From Blastocatellia bacterium (GTDB lineage: Bacteria > Acidobacteriota > Blastocatellia > Pyrinomonadales > Pyrinomonadaceae): DNA of 64,000 bases. The stretch is from assembly GCA_016789265.1 (NCBI GenBank), contig JAEUQK010000030.1:61522-125521 (forward strand). Direction: 5' to 3'. Position numbers and translations under genes: made by a program. Under the pieces are notes generated by a model. The model ran no database searches. It was not told the origin of the DNA and saw only the letters and a program-made list of their open reading frames with translations. Positions 52,498-62,566 of this stretch are shown in pieces; positions within the stretch are counted from its first letter, which is position 1; every line of letters begins with the position of its first letter.

Positions 52498-54180
52498 TCA
52501 TTCGAAGCTCCGAGCATACCTCCCGGCGTAAGGCGACAGAAAGGCGCGATTCTTATCTGACTGCGTGACAAGTGAAATCTCATCCTGACCATCTATTCCT
52601 TTGGAAATTTCCAGGTTGGTAAAGAACTCAGGAAAATCACGCCAATGGACCTCTTGTCCTGGTACTTCGGTCCAATTCCAGCTTGGCTCCGGTGTCGAGC
52701 TAGTTGCTCTGTTTGATATCCAGACGTTGGCCCCATTCTTCCACGCCGCTAAAGTACGCGCAGCGAATTCTTCACGCCAAGTTGTTGACTGGGCGAGGCC
52801 CGGTGTAACCAAAGCATTCAGACGAAGACCGCTCTTTGTATTACTATTGTGAAAAGGGAAACTGCGATTGAAATTTATCAAATCGTCGTTCCAGTTCACC
52901 ATAAATACCTTGTCATGTTCTCCGACCACAGAATAGATCTTCTCAATTCGGGATATGGAATCCGAATTCTGCTTTTCGAGGCTCCATAATGATAACTGCA
53001 TCACATTGTCGGCTACGGCGATAAGTGCAACCGCCACTACTATCATTCTAATAAGGGAATTCGGCTTTAGACGGTCGATGGCAATCGCGAACGCTAGTAA
53101 AACTGAAGGGATTAATGGAAGATATCGTTCCACAGCTCCGCCATCAAAAAAAATTGCAAAAACAACCAAAGGCGTTGCTGAAAATCCTGCAAACAGTAAA
53201 TAGCGGCGGGTAAAGAAACCACCCCTCCAAGCGAGAATCATCGTCAATGCCGCCAACAAATAGAAAATTATGAGTTTAACTAGCCATCTCGTCAGTAACA
53301 TACCGAGCGAAACACTGTTGAAAGGATCCCCAAGAGTAAAACGCTTCAACAACATGCCATAGTTGGACAAAAAGAAAAACGAACGTGCCAACCCAAATGC
53401 AGTTCGCAATACGCCCGCGGTGTCATTGCCATGCGCAGCCTCTGAGATCCATTTGAGAAGTGTGCTAATATCTGTGGCGCCTGCAAGATAGCCGCCACCG
53501 ATAAAAACGGGTGTAACAAACATGGCAAACGAAGCCGCCGAAACAAAACTCTTTTTGAGAACGTTGGTCAACTTTTCGCCCGGCAACAGTACTCCAGCCA
53601 TCATCGCTCCGGGGACCGCCCACACATACGCAATCCACAAGCTGATTGAAGCCGCGAACGAAACTCCTGCCAAAATCACACTCATTTTATATGAGGGTTC
53701 GTTCTCCGAAATGAGCATGAAGCGAAGGCCAAGTATCAAGAAGAATAGTCCAGGTATATATGAAGTTCCGGTCTGTGAGAAATTTAAGAATGCGTGAGAG
53801 CAAGTGAGAACCGAAACGGAAACGAGAACCACGGAATCTCTTGTCCTCAGCTTCCGTAAAATGTTGGTGAAGACAAGTACAGAACAGAATCCCAAAATCC
53901 AGCACACCCATTGAAACCTTTTAAGAATAGCGAAGTGTAGGTCTTGAGACTGAGATGTTTCGCTACTCATTGATATCATGAGGTATCCAAGTGGCCGCCA
54001 AAGAAGGTGTCCGAATTCCCAAAAGAGATAGTTCCTTCCTCCCAAATAGGCAATCACTGATTCGGTGTAGTCAGCAGAATCGGCCCAGTAATGAGCATCG
54101 GTCAGCGCAGTTACGATAATAAAGACTAAGCCGGTGAGCAGATACAACAAGTATTTTGGTGAATAATGGTGTCTATGCAT
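52498..54180 (-). CDS. Polytopic membrane protein, putative GT-C glycosyltransferase
   Basis: About 560 residues with about eleven membrane segments and a first periplasmic loop containing HYWADSADYTESV, plausible for a GT-C catalytic loop. The C-terminal ~150 residues are soluble. The ATG at 54180 is used rather than a TTG directly before it. No named family recognised. A polymerase or transferase function is inferred from the surrounding genes. Confidence 0.7.
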   Translation of the reverse strand: MHRHHYSPKYLLYLLTGLVFIIVTALTDAHYWADSADYTESVIAYLGGRNYLFWEFGHLLWRPLGYLMISMSSETSQSQDLHFAILKRFQWVCWILGFCSVLVFTNILRKLRTRDSVVLVSVSVLTCSHAFLNFSQTGTSYIPGLFFLILGLRFMLISENEPSYKMSVILAGVSFAASISLWIAYVWAVPGAMMAGVLLPGEKLTNVLKKSFVSAASFAMFVTPVFIGGGYLAGATDISTLLKWISEAAHGNDTAGVLRTAFGLARSFFFLSNYGMLLKRFTLGDPFNSVSLGMLLTRWLVKLIIFYLLAALTMILAWRGGFFTRRYLLFAGFSATPLVVFAIFFDGGAVERYLPLIPSVLLAFAIAIDRLKPNSLIRMIVVAVALIAVADNVMQLSLWSLEKQNSDSISRIEKIYSVVGEHDKVFMVNWNDDLINFNRSFPFHNSNTKSGLRLNALVTPGLAQSTTWREEFAARTLAAWKNGANVWISNRATSSTPEPSWNWTEVPGQEVHWRDFPEFFTNLEISKGIDGQDEISLVTQSDKNRAFLSPYAGRYARSFE

Positions 54181-54340
54181 CAAATAGGTGGAGTCTCACT
54201 TCGGGATAAAACTGTTGTATCAATAACCCTAAGATTCGCTAGCTCTCTGCCTTAATTATACGAAAGAGTCAACGTTGCAATCCGTCATGTTCCGATTACC
54301 TGCTTGAAATGACCAACATTCCTCAAATAATAGAACTCTC

Positions 54341-55576
54341 TTAAGTAACGTGACATGATTGACTGTTAGCTTCAGAACACACCTTGATCAAGATCTGCGT
54401 AAATGCGTCGCCAACTACAGGCCAGCCAAATTCGTTGCGGGCTCTTTCTCCAGCTCGGGAACCAAGCAACTTTGCAAAAGTTCGATCTTTCAACAACTTA
54501 ACTACTGCCTCTGCAAAATCCTCAGCAGTATCTCGTAGAACAAGTTCCTTCCCGTCCGACAACGGGAGTCCTTCCGCACCTACGGATGTCGACACAATTG
54601 GGAGCCCCATAGCCATCGCTTCGTAGAGTTTTAGCCTAGTGCCCCCTCCAATCCGGATCGGAACCACATATACTCCAGCTTCTTGCATAAAGGGACGTAT
54701 ATCCGTGACTCGGCCGGTAACTCTGATAAGCGGGTCGTGCTTTGTCTGTCTGAGCAATGACGGAAAAGGATCACGCCCAACGACGGTCAGGGCTGTGTCG
54801 GGAAAGGACTTTCGAATTATTGGCAACACCCTGTCAACGAACCACATGACTGCATCATGATTTGGCAGCCAATCCATCGAACCGGTGAACACAAGATGTG
54901 GGTTTTGACTTCCTAAACCATTAGGACTCGTAAAGTAATCTAGATCAACACCTGTTGGCACGTCATAGACATTCTTGATCTCGTACTGATTCGCGAAGAG
55001 AGAGGCGTCATTAGGTGATACTGCCACTACCGCATCGAATTTTCGGCAAGTCATTTTTTCAAACCTGACCGTTCGACGCCATTGATCGTGAAGATAAGCC
55101 CTTTTCAATCTGCTTTCGGCTGTCTCGAAATGACGCCTCCAAATCATCGCCTCGACGTTATGCTGAAACAATACCAGAGGACAGCTTACTTGGTCAGGCA
55201 GATTCACCGATGACACCAAGAAATCACATATGACAACATCAAAACTGCCCAAGGTCATGAGCCGCTCGATTTCACGCTTCATCCTGCGGGAACGATATTT
55301 CGAGACAAAATAAGGCAATGAGGAGAAGAGATTGGTGCCGAGTTCAGCGTAAAAGCGAGCAGTGAACTTGGGAGAGACCCTGTGGGGGATCGTAATTACT
55401 TCGTGAGCGTATTCGTTTGCTTTTTCAATTGCGTCCGGGTCGCCTGTTCCGTCGTCGAGAGTTAGATAGGTTATATGGTGAAACTTACGTAGTTCCTTCA
55501 ACATGTGATACGTGCGTATCTTTCCGCCCTTGTCAACCGGATGAAGTAGTTCAGTTTTGATCCATAGTATCCTCAT
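54341..55576 (-). CDS. Glycosyltransferase family 4, EpsH/XrtA-associated type
   Basis: A 411-residue GT4 with the early motif LHPVDKGGKIRTYHMLKEL and LFQHNVEAMIWRRHFE, which match the TIGR03087-type sugar transferases associated with exosortase A (PEP-CTERM/EpsH) loci. The C-terminal donor domain has AGVYVVPIRIGGGTRLKLYEAMAMG. Its genomic partners here (amidotransferase, deacetylase) fit that system. The exosortase itself is not seen. Confidence 0.88.
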   Translation of the reverse strand: MRILWIKTELLHPVDKGGKIRTYHMLKELRKFHHITYLTLDDGTGDPDAIEKANEYAHEVITIPHRVSPKFTARFYAELGTNLFSSLPYFVSKYRSRRMKREIERLMTLGSFDVVICDFLVSSVNLPDQVSCPLVLFQHNVEAMIWRRHFETAESRLKRAYLHDQWRRTVRFEKMTCRKFDAVVAVSPNDASLFANQYEIKNVYDVPTGVDLDYFTSPNGLGSQNPHLVFTGSMDWLPNHDAVMWFVDRVLPIIRKSFPDTALTVVGRDPFPSLLRQTKHDPLIRVTGRVTDIRPFMQEAGVYVVPIRIGGGTRLKLYEAMAMGLPIVSTSVGAEGLPLSDGKELVLRDTAEDFAEAVVKLLKDRTFAKLLGSRAGERARNEFGWPVVGDAFTQILIKVCSEANSQSCHVT

Positions 55577-55584
55577 TGTTCCTG

Positions 55585-56337
55585 TTACCTAGGACGGAGC
55601 TCACAACGGACAAATGACGTAGTAAATTCTCTGGTTATCCTGTTAGAAAACAATTTCAACCGCTTTATTGGGACACTCTCTAACATGACTGTTTCGAACT
55701 CACTTGCTCGGACTAACTTTTCGAAGCGGGAAATAGTCATTTGGTTGAGGCCACCGGCAACTTCCGAGAATCGTTTGGCACCGTCGTTCTTGAATTCTGA
55801 CCGCCATCGGATCAGAGCTTTTTCGGTAAACATAAGATGTGCAAATGGAAATACCGAAAATAGGTGGCCTCCCAAAGGGTGATACCAGGTAGGCCCGAAC
55901 GCGGCGAGAACCCTGCCATCGGGCTTCAATAGCTTTCGCATTGTCGATAGGATAAGAGCAGGTTCTTCAAAATGCTCGAACGCATCGATAGAGACGACCA
56001 GGTCCACTGTCTCATCGGTCGAAGTGGAAAAGACACATCGGTCGTCGATACCTACTTGTTGCGCCTTTTGACGCGCACTCAATAGTACTTCCTCACGAAT
56101 ATCAAGACCGATGACCTTCCTTGCACCGCGGGTAGCCATTTCAATAGCTTCGTCTCCAAACCCGCAGCCGAAATCAATAACTGTTTTGCCTTTGATCCGG
56201 TCAATAAATTGCTCTCCAAGCAGAATGTCAATTTTGCTTTTTGTTGAGTACACCTTCGTCGATGCGCCGGAATCCTGCCGCCCAAGTGCTTTTAGTAATC
56301 GATAGCCGATCTCTCCCCCTATTATTCCGGACACCAT
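55585..56337 (-). CDS. Class I SAM-dependent methyltransferase
   Basis: A 250-residue methyltransferase with the SAM motif VIDFGCGFGDEAIEMATRGA and the following DIREEV and SIDAFEHFEEP. The target is likely a sugar or lipid of the polysaccharide. It overlaps the asparagine synthase-like gene upstream by 16 bases and precedes the GT4 by eight. Confidence 0.87.
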   Translation of the reverse strand: MVSGIIGGEIGYRLLKALGRQDSGASTKVYSTKSKIDILLGEQFIDRIKGKTVIDFGCGFGDEAIEMATRGARKVIGLDIREEVLLSARQKAQQVGIDDRCVFSTSTDETVDLVVSIDAFEHFEEPALILSTMRKLLKPDGRVLAAFGPTWYHPLGGHLFSVFPFAHLMFTEKALIRWRSEFKNDGAKRFSEVAGGLNQMTISRFEKLVRASEFETVMLESVPIKRLKLFSNRITREFTTSFVRCELRPR

Positions 56338-58238
56338 TCTTCTCCTTCAATTAACTGGCGCTGCCACATCTCGAAATTCAGCAAAGCCCAGAGTCGTTCG
56401 TCATGGTTTTCGCCCCGCATATGGCGGGCTGCCAGGGTTTTGACCTTGTCCGCATCAAAGATGTTTCTGTCAAGCGCACGATCGGAAAGCACATAATCGT
56501 CGATCACGTGCTTGAATGGTCCGCGAAACCAATTTCCCACCGGGACCGGAAAGCCCATCTTGCTTCGACTCAGTATCTCTGGCGGAAGAAGGCCTTTCAT
56601 CGCCTTCCGGAGCACCCATTTCGTCGTGAATCCGCGCAATTTCATACGATCAGGCAAGCGTGCCGTGAATTCCATTAACCTATGGTCCAAAAAGGGAACC
56701 CGGCTTTCGATCGATGCCGCCATGGACATCTGATCTTGTTTCATGAGTAATTCGTGCAAATACGTTTTTGTATCCGCATACAGCATGCGATCTAGAATTG
56801 AGTCGGAATGAATACTATTAAAGATACGAGACAGTTCTTTATAAGGATCAACTGAGCCGTTCAACATCTTAATTGTTTGCGAAGAGAGGATCTCAGACTG
56901 CATTGAACGCGAAAAGACTGCGAAGTTGTCAAAATACATCGCCTCTATCGTTGGATCGAGACTGAGAAAACTTTTGCGCAATCTATGACGCAACCGAGAG
57001 TCTAGCGGTAACAGATTTATCATCCTCACGCCAATACCTCGTATGGATCTGGGAACTAACTTGTTGTATACACGACCAAGCTTCAGGTTTGACAGTGTCA
57101 TTTGATAACGTCCGTAACCAGCAAGGCTTTCGTCGCTTCCTTCGCCGGTCAACACAACCTTAACGTGAGCAGCCGCGAGCTGGGACACAAAGTTCAACGC
57201 CACACTTGAGGGATGGGCTAAAGGTTCATCTTCATGCCAGATCAATCTGGGCAGAGCCTTGAAGAAATCCGTAGGGGACAAGAGAATTTCATGATGATCA
57301 GTCGAGAAGGCTTTCGCAACGATCCGAGCATAACTTAGTTCGTTCGCTTCGCGTTCGTTGAATGCGACCGAAAAGGTCTTTATTGGTTCTCGTATCGTTC
57401 GTGAAAGAACTGCAGCGATCGCGCTCGAATCTATACCTCCGGAAAGAAACATACCCAGTGGCACATCAGACATCAGGCGAAGCCTGACAGATTCCTCAAA
57501 TAGTTCAAACCACTCTTCTATAGTCTCGCGGTCGCTTCGTTGGTCGATCTCAGGCTCTAATGGGAGATCCCAATATTGCTCTGTTTCAAGTATGCCGTCC
57601 TTCAATTTAAGAAAATGTCCAGGCCGCAACCGTTTTATATTAGCGAAAAGGGTCTGGTCGTCAGATGTTCCGTGATTAGCTAAATAATCGGGCAGGGCAG
57701 AATAGTTCAACTCTGCTCGCAAGGCTTTGGTTTCAAGGATCGCCTTTATTTCAGAGGCGAAATAGAAACTTCCGTCATCAAGGTGGAGGTAGTAAAGCGG
57801 CTTTACCCCAAAGCGATCCCGAGCAACAAAAAGCTCTCTCTCCGCGGAATTCCAAATCGCAAACGAGAACATACCACGAAATCTTGTAACGCATTCGCTG
57901 CCAAAGGCTTCATACGTGCGGAGAATCGTTTCCGTATCTGACGTGGTTCTGAATCCAAATCCGAGGGCCTCAACCTCTGGCCTAAGGTCAAGGTGGTTAT
58001 AGACCTCACCGTTATAAACGATCACGCACGATCGATCGTCATTGAACATTGGTTGTTGTCCGGTCTTCAGATCGACTATCGAAAGGCGGCGATGTCCCAG
58101 CCCGACGTGTTTGTTTACAAAAATGCCCTTTTCGTCCGGTCCACGATGGCGGAGAGAGTCACGCATTCTTGTCAGCACGCTGACATCAACCATGCGTCCC
58201 GACTGTTCCGAATAGACAATTCCGTTGATACCGCACAT
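56322..58238 (-). CDS. asnB: Asparagine synthase (glutamine-hydrolysing)-like amidotransferase
   Basis: A 638-residue class II amidotransferase. The start at MCGINGIV puts Cys at position 2, the N-terminal nucleophile after Met removal; the glutaminase domain has RHRGPDEKG and the synthase domain has FLSGGIDSSAIAAVL (ATP pyrophosphatase loop). In exosortase-A-type loci such proteins (XrtA amidotransferase) amidate sugar carboxylates rather than making asparagine, which suits the nearby uronate-forming dehydrogenase. A second copy is at the right edge. Confidence 0.9.
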   Translation of the reverse strand: MCGINGIVYSEQSGRMVDVSVLTRMRDSLRHRGPDEKGIFVNKHVGLGHRRLSIVDLKTGQQPMFNDDRSCVIVYNGEVYNHLDLRPEVEALGFGFRTTSDTETILRTYEAFGSECVTRFRGMFSFAIWNSAERELFVARDRFGVKPLYYLHLDDGSFYFASEIKAILETKALRAELNYSALPDYLANHGTSDDQTLFANIKRLRPGHFLKLKDGILETEQYWDLPLEPEIDQRSDRETIEEWFELFEESVRLRLMSDVPLGMFLSGGIDSSAIAAVLSRTIREPIKTFSVAFNEREANELSYARIVAKAFSTDHHEILLSPTDFFKALPRLIWHEDEPLAHPSSVALNFVSQLAAAHVKVVLTGEGSDESLAGYGRYQMTLSNLKLGRVYNKLVPRSIRGIGVRMINLLPLDSRLRHRLRKSFLSLDPTIEAMYFDNFAVFSRSMQSEILSSQTIKMLNGSVDPYKELSRIFNSIHSDSILDRMLYADTKTYLHELLMKQDQMSMAASIESRVPFLDHRLMEFTARLPDRMKLRGFTTKWVLRKAMKGLLPPEILSRSKMGFPVPVGNWFRGPFKHVIDDYVLSDRALDRNIFDADKVKTLAARHMRGENHDERLWALLNFEMWQRQLIEGEEWCPE

Positions 58239-58280
58239 TAACTTTTGCAATGCGTTTAGACCAAGTCGGCATAGCTCTAA

Positions 58281-60260
58281 CTAAATGGCCGAGAAGATCC
58301 GGTTCTTCACCTCTACCTTTCCTTTCGCGGATACAGTATATACTAACTTTTTGCTTTCGATTTGCTTGCCATAGATCGGCGATAGGAGCCAATCTGATAT
58401 GGACCAGTTTCCGGTCAGTGATTTCCCATCGTTGCATGCCTCGGTTCGAATCACCAATTTAGTTACCCCGCTCCGCCGATCTTTCAATGCCACCTGGCTA
58501 TCAGTTATATCAGCATCAATTGTTGGTGAAAGCAGGAAATTAAGCTCGAAGGAATTAATCTGCGCGCTCTCAATTGTGTCGGTCAGAGTTATCAAACCGT
58601 GATACTCGAACAACAACTCGCGGCGATATTCAACACCAAATGATCTGAATCCGTCATGCCGTCCAACAAATTTGGCTTCAGCACTGTTCGCGTGCCAATG
58701 CAATACATTGCTATTAGCCTTAGTTTTCCACGAGAAAGGCCCGTCGGGTATTGACGAGGACTTTCCATTGACCGTGAGACAATTATGAGCGGATGACGAT
58801 CGATAAAGCTCACGTGCATTAAGATCTGCGGTGTAAGTGTAAGTCCCGGAATCTACAAAAATTGGATCGCCGCTGAAGCTCATAACAAAGCTCAATGCAT
58901 CGGCATGTGCATGACCGCAGTTCATAAAACCATGCGGGCCACATAAGATAAGCAAATTAGTCCCGTTTGATTTCCACGAGTCGCGCATAGAGTAAAAGCC
59001 GCCCGTTTTGAAAGCCCTTGACTTCTCAGACGGCTTGTTCGACTTCATACTGTCGAATTTTGTTAAACCCCTTGGTCCAAGTAGCCACAGAAGTTCCGCC
59101 GATTGCGAATCGGCGATGTACTTGAAATCGCCCCTTCCGAATAGAACCGCGCCCAATGCCAATGCTGGTCGAAAATCGTTTAAAGGTATTCCATCGAGAA
59201 AATACAAGCGGCCACCATCATCATCGCCGACGAAGGGAGTTTCCCCATTTGGTTGTGTGATGCAGACAAGGAATTCGTAAAGTTTTTCAAGCTTTTCAAA
59301 GCTTTTTCCATCGATTGGCAAATTCTCGCGTTGACGTATTACAAACAAAGTAGCAAGAAGATCGGCTGTGTACCGGGCGTAGTGACTTGCTTGCTCACAA
59401 TACGTGCCGTCATCGCGAATGTGAACATCTAACATCTTCAGAAATATCTGATAGCCCTTTTCTCTCCATTTCCCGGATTCGGTTAGGCCAGACATGAACG
59501 TCCCGATCATATAGAGCCCAAGGGCCTCTCCCGTCAAGTGTGTGTTCGGTGCGAAATATGTTGAAAGATTAGTCTCTATGTGACGAGCCTGAACGTATAG
59601 AAAACTCGTCATTCGTTTGAGGGTTTTGACCTCGAACGCCGGTGAGTCACGAAAAAAGTAATATGCCCATATCCATGAAATCGATCGAAACGCTAACTCA
59701 AGACTCGAGAGCCAATTCACCCCAATCTTCGGTGGATTCTCGTTAAACCAACTCTCAATGTGGCGCACAAAAGTCTCTGTGTACTTTTCGTCGCCTGTCA
59801 ACCAGTAAGCCTGGCCAAGTGTGAGAAAATATTGGTGCCGATTTAACTCCCAAATGACCTTTTTGTCGCCCGTCAGCTCCGCGCTTATCTCGTTTATATT
59901 TGACCAGTGCACTCGCGGAGAACGTTTTCCAGATACCGGGTCAAAGTGCCAGTCGGGAAGTGGGGAGCCAAAATCCAGGCGTTCATACCCTAAGAAATCA
60001 AATCTCCCCCCCGAAATCGCGTCGGCTTTGAAAATAATGCGGTCCCGTTCATCGGGAAAGCGGTTATTCAGAATATCAACGATTCGCGCTCGGTCTAATC
60101 CAAGTATGTCAGCCGAGAGGATCCGCGGATCTATTTCCGGGATTCTTATCAGGAGCCCTGGCAACAGTCGTTCGGAGTTTCTGCAAACCCCCTGCCAAAG
60201 TCGAGTCGAAAGCTCGTCAATGCTTCGTCCCTTCAGTTTGCCAAAATGTTTCAAGATCAT
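58281..60260 (-). CDS. Heparinase II/III family polysaccharide lyase-like protein
   Basis: A 659-residue protein with an N-terminal (alpha/alpha) toroid (ELNRHQYFLTLGQAYWLTGDE) and a C-terminal beta-sandwich with GHAHADALSFVM and the Tyr/Arg/His region SGTYTYTADLNARELYRSS. The heparinase II/III fold cleaves uronate-containing polysaccharides, including alginate. Being inside a biosynthesis cluster, it could trim or edit the product. No signal peptide is visible, although many members are exported. Confidence 0.88.
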   Translation of the reverse strand: MILKHFGKLKGRSIDELSTRLWQGVCRNSERLLPGLLIRIPEIDPRILSADILGLDRARIVDILNNRFPDERDRIIFKADAISGGRFDFLGYERLDFGSPLPDWHFDPVSGKRSPRVHWSNINEISAELTGDKKVIWELNRHQYFLTLGQAYWLTGDEKYTETFVRHIESWFNENPPKIGVNWLSSLELAFRSISWIWAYYFFRDSPAFEVKTLKRMTSFLYVQARHIETNLSTYFAPNTHLTGEALGLYMIGTFMSGLTESGKWREKGYQIFLKMLDVHIRDDGTYCEQASHYARYTADLLATLFVIRQRENLPIDGKSFEKLEKLYEFLVCITQPNGETPFVGDDDGGRLYFLDGIPLNDFRPALALGAVLFGRGDFKYIADSQSAELLWLLGPRGLTKFDSMKSNKPSEKSRAFKTGGFYSMRDSWKSNGTNLLILCGPHGFMNCGHAHADALSFVMSFSGDPIFVDSGTYTYTADLNARELYRSSSAHNCLTVNGKSSSIPDGPFSWKTKANSNVLHWHANSAEAKFVGRHDGFRSFGVEYRRELLFEYHGLITLTDTIESAQINSFELNFLLSPTIDADITDSQVALKDRRSGVTKLVIRTEACNDGKSLTGNWSISDWLLSPIYGKQIESKKLVYTVSAKGKVEVKNRIFSAI

Positions 60261-60310
60261 AGGTACCGCAATCTCATATGTCGCCGAATTGGCATTCCTT
60301 GCCCTTGAAC

Positions 60311-61402
60311 CTATGACCTATTTGCCAGCTCATGGTATACATCGAGCCATTGTTTCCTAACATTTTCCCAGGAATAACGTTCAACCTCTTCCCGCGCCGA
60401 ATTAACTACCCGCCGTGCCAGATCTTTGTCGCGTAGCAAGCGAATCGCAGCGTTCGCCATTCCCTCATGGTCATTTATTTCTACAAGCAACCCATTTTTT
60501 TCATTTTCGACAATATACGGGATACCGCCTGCGTTCGTAGTTACGACCGGCAACCCCGACGAAAATGCCTCAAGCAGGGAACTCGGCATATTGTCGATGT
60601 TTGGGGAATTCAAGTAAATGTCAGCTTCGCCATATATTTCCGGCATCCTTGAAGGTTCAATCTGTCCGTAAAATTCAACATTTCTGAGCCCGAGATTCTC
60701 CGTAGTTGCCTGCAGATACTCTCGCTCCGGCCCACCACCGACCACGATCAATCGGGCCTCGATCCACTCTTTTTGTATGTTATGAAACGCTTTCAGAATG
60801 CAGCTAACATTATAATGCGCTTCAAAATTGCGATTTGAGAGAAACACGGGCCGGAAGGGGTCGCGTTTGCGAAAAGAAAAAAGCTCAGTGTCAACGAAAT
60901 TGAAGATTGGGACCGAATCGAACCCGTGATTCTCAAAGACACCAACCAGATAATCCGATGGCACAACGATCTTGTCGAACATCCTAACCGTCGGAACTGC
61001 GGTCCGCTTCCACCGAGTCAAATGATCTTCCGCTTCACCACTTCGATAATTCAAAATCGCACGCTTTCCAAAAAGCTTCGAGATCAGGACCGCAGGTGTC
61101 GGAGCAAGCATGAATGAGTAGTATGATGCAGAAAAGATATGAACGACATCGCAGCGGGGTATTTTTAGTAAAAGGTCAAACACATACTTGAGCGTCGTAA
61201 CAACAGTGCGAATAAACCTTACTGATTGGAGAGGCTTCAGGAAGATCGGATTAATGGGCTGGAACGCTGTTTTAACCGAAGATTCCGCCTGCAACTTATC
61301 CAAGAGTCGATTTGCTTGAACAGTCTGACCTCCCACAATTGGCAATGCGGGTGCAATTATGAGTATTTTTATCGGCTGATCACATTCCAGTGGTTCTTTC
61401 AT
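60311..61402 (-). CDS. Glycosyltransferase family 4
   Basis: A 363-residue GT4: IIAPALPIVGGQTVQANRLL, FSASYYSFMLAP in the acceptor half, and the donor site ADIYLNSPNIDNMPSSLLEAFSSGLPVV with the E-x7-E pattern. The start is ATG 61402, just after a GTG. It is separated by six bases from another GT4, so the two probably act in the same assembly line. Confidence 0.88.
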   Translation of the reverse strand: MKEPLECDQPIKILIIAPALPIVGGQTVQANRLLDKLQAESSVKTAFQPINPIFLKPLQSVRFIRTVVTTLKYVFDLLLKIPRCDVVHIFSASYYSFMLAPTPAVLISKLFGKRAILNYRSGEAEDHLTRWKRTAVPTVRMFDKIVVPSDYLVGVFENHGFDSVPIFNFVDTELFSFRKRDPFRPVFLSNRNFEAHYNVSCILKAFHNIQKEWIEARLIVVGGGPEREYLQATTENLGLRNVEFYGQIEPSRMPEIYGEADIYLNSPNIDNMPSSLLEAFSSGLPVVTTNAGGIPYIVENEKNGLLVEINDHEGMANAAIRLLRDKDLARRVVNSAREEVERYSWENVRKQWLDVYHELANRS

Positions 61403-61408
61403 CACAGA

Positions 61409-62566
61409 TCAAACCAAGGAGCTCTTCTGAGTCATTCCTTTTAACAGCTGGTCATAGAGATTGATGGTCGCCGTTACCTGAATATGTGGCAGAAAGCGTT
61501 CTTTAACTCTCTTTCTGCCACGGTTTCCAAATTCTTCAGCTTTTTCCTTATCCATCAACAATTCAATGATTCTTTCGGCCATCGCAAAATGATCATCGGA
61601 GTCAACCAGGAAACCGGTCACGCCATGAACGATCGCCTCCGCCGCACCACCAACGTTGGTTGCAACAACCGGTTTTCCAGCGGCCATATACTCCAAGATC
61701 GCATTTGAAAATCCTTCGGATCTCGAACTCAGAACACATACGTCGGAGATCTCAAGGACCTCTGCAACGTATGAGCAACGTCCAAGAAAGTTCACGTTTT
61801 CTGAAACACCAAGCTCCCCAGCCAGTTCACTGAGCGGTTTGAGGAGGTTGCCTTCACCTACAAGTAAGAACTTCACATCAATGTCGCTTGTGCAAACAAT
61901 CTTGGCTGCCCTAAGAAACATTGCATGATTCTTCACCTCGTCATGAAGGTTTGCCACCATCGTTACAAACTTTCTATTGGGAATTGAGGCTAAATCGACA
62001 CTCAGTCGTGCTATATCATGATTTTGTGGTCCAGTGTCCCTTTCTTCCGTTCCATTGTAAATCGTCACAATCTTCTCGTCGCGAATGCCACGTTCCAGAA
62101 GGAACTTCCTGACTGCCTCTGCATTCACAATGATTCTGTTCGCCAATCGATAAACCTGGCGCTCAACAAAGAACTGAATGCGAGTTTTCGAGAAGGTTTC
62201 GCGTTTGGAAGCGATCCGAATCGGAACTTGAGCAATTGACCCCGATAAAATACCGAAGATATTCGAGTAAAAATCGTGGGTATGAATCACCCCAACATTC
62301 TGCTCCCTAAGGAATTTCGCACAAGCAAAGACCTGACGAACGAACATCAAATTATAGAAACTGCTTATTCTGAATTCCCTGATCAAGTCCGGATCACACC
62401 AATCCACCTCCGCCAAAAGTGGTCCCGTTCGATCCAAACACGACAGAAGGATCTTATATTTTCCAAGCGCATTGATCTCTCGAGAGAGACGAATCGCCTG
62501 ACGTTCCGAGCCGCCCTGATGAAAACTGCTAATGAGATGCAAACAGTTTATCGTTCCGTCATCCAT
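61409..62566 (-). CDS. Glycosyltransferase family 4
   Basis: A 385-residue GT4: CLHLISSFHQGGSERQAIRL, and the donor-site region SDVCVLSSRSEGFSNAILEYMAAGKPVV with E-x7-E. The start is ATG 62566 because the upstream TTG is inside the next gene; the overlap is 19 bases. The sugar added is unknown. Confidence 0.88.
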   Translation of the reverse strand: MDDGTINCLHLISSFHQGGSERQAIRLSREINALGKYKILLSCLDRTGPLLAEVDWCDPDLIREFRISSFYNLMFVRQVFACAKFLREQNVGVIHTHDFYSNIFGILSGSIAQVPIRIASKRETFSKTRIQFFVERQVYRLANRIIVNAEAVRKFLLERGIRDEKIVTIYNGTEERDTGPQNHDIARLSVDLASIPNRKFVTMVANLHDEVKNHAMFLRAAKIVCTSDIDVKFLLVGEGNLLKPLSELAGELGVSENVNFLGRCSYVAEVLEISDVCVLSSRSEGFSNAILEYMAAGKPVVATNVGGAAEAIVHGVTGFLVDSDDHFAMAERIIELLMDKEKAEEFGNRGRKRVKERFLPHIQVTATINLYDQLLKGMTQKSSLV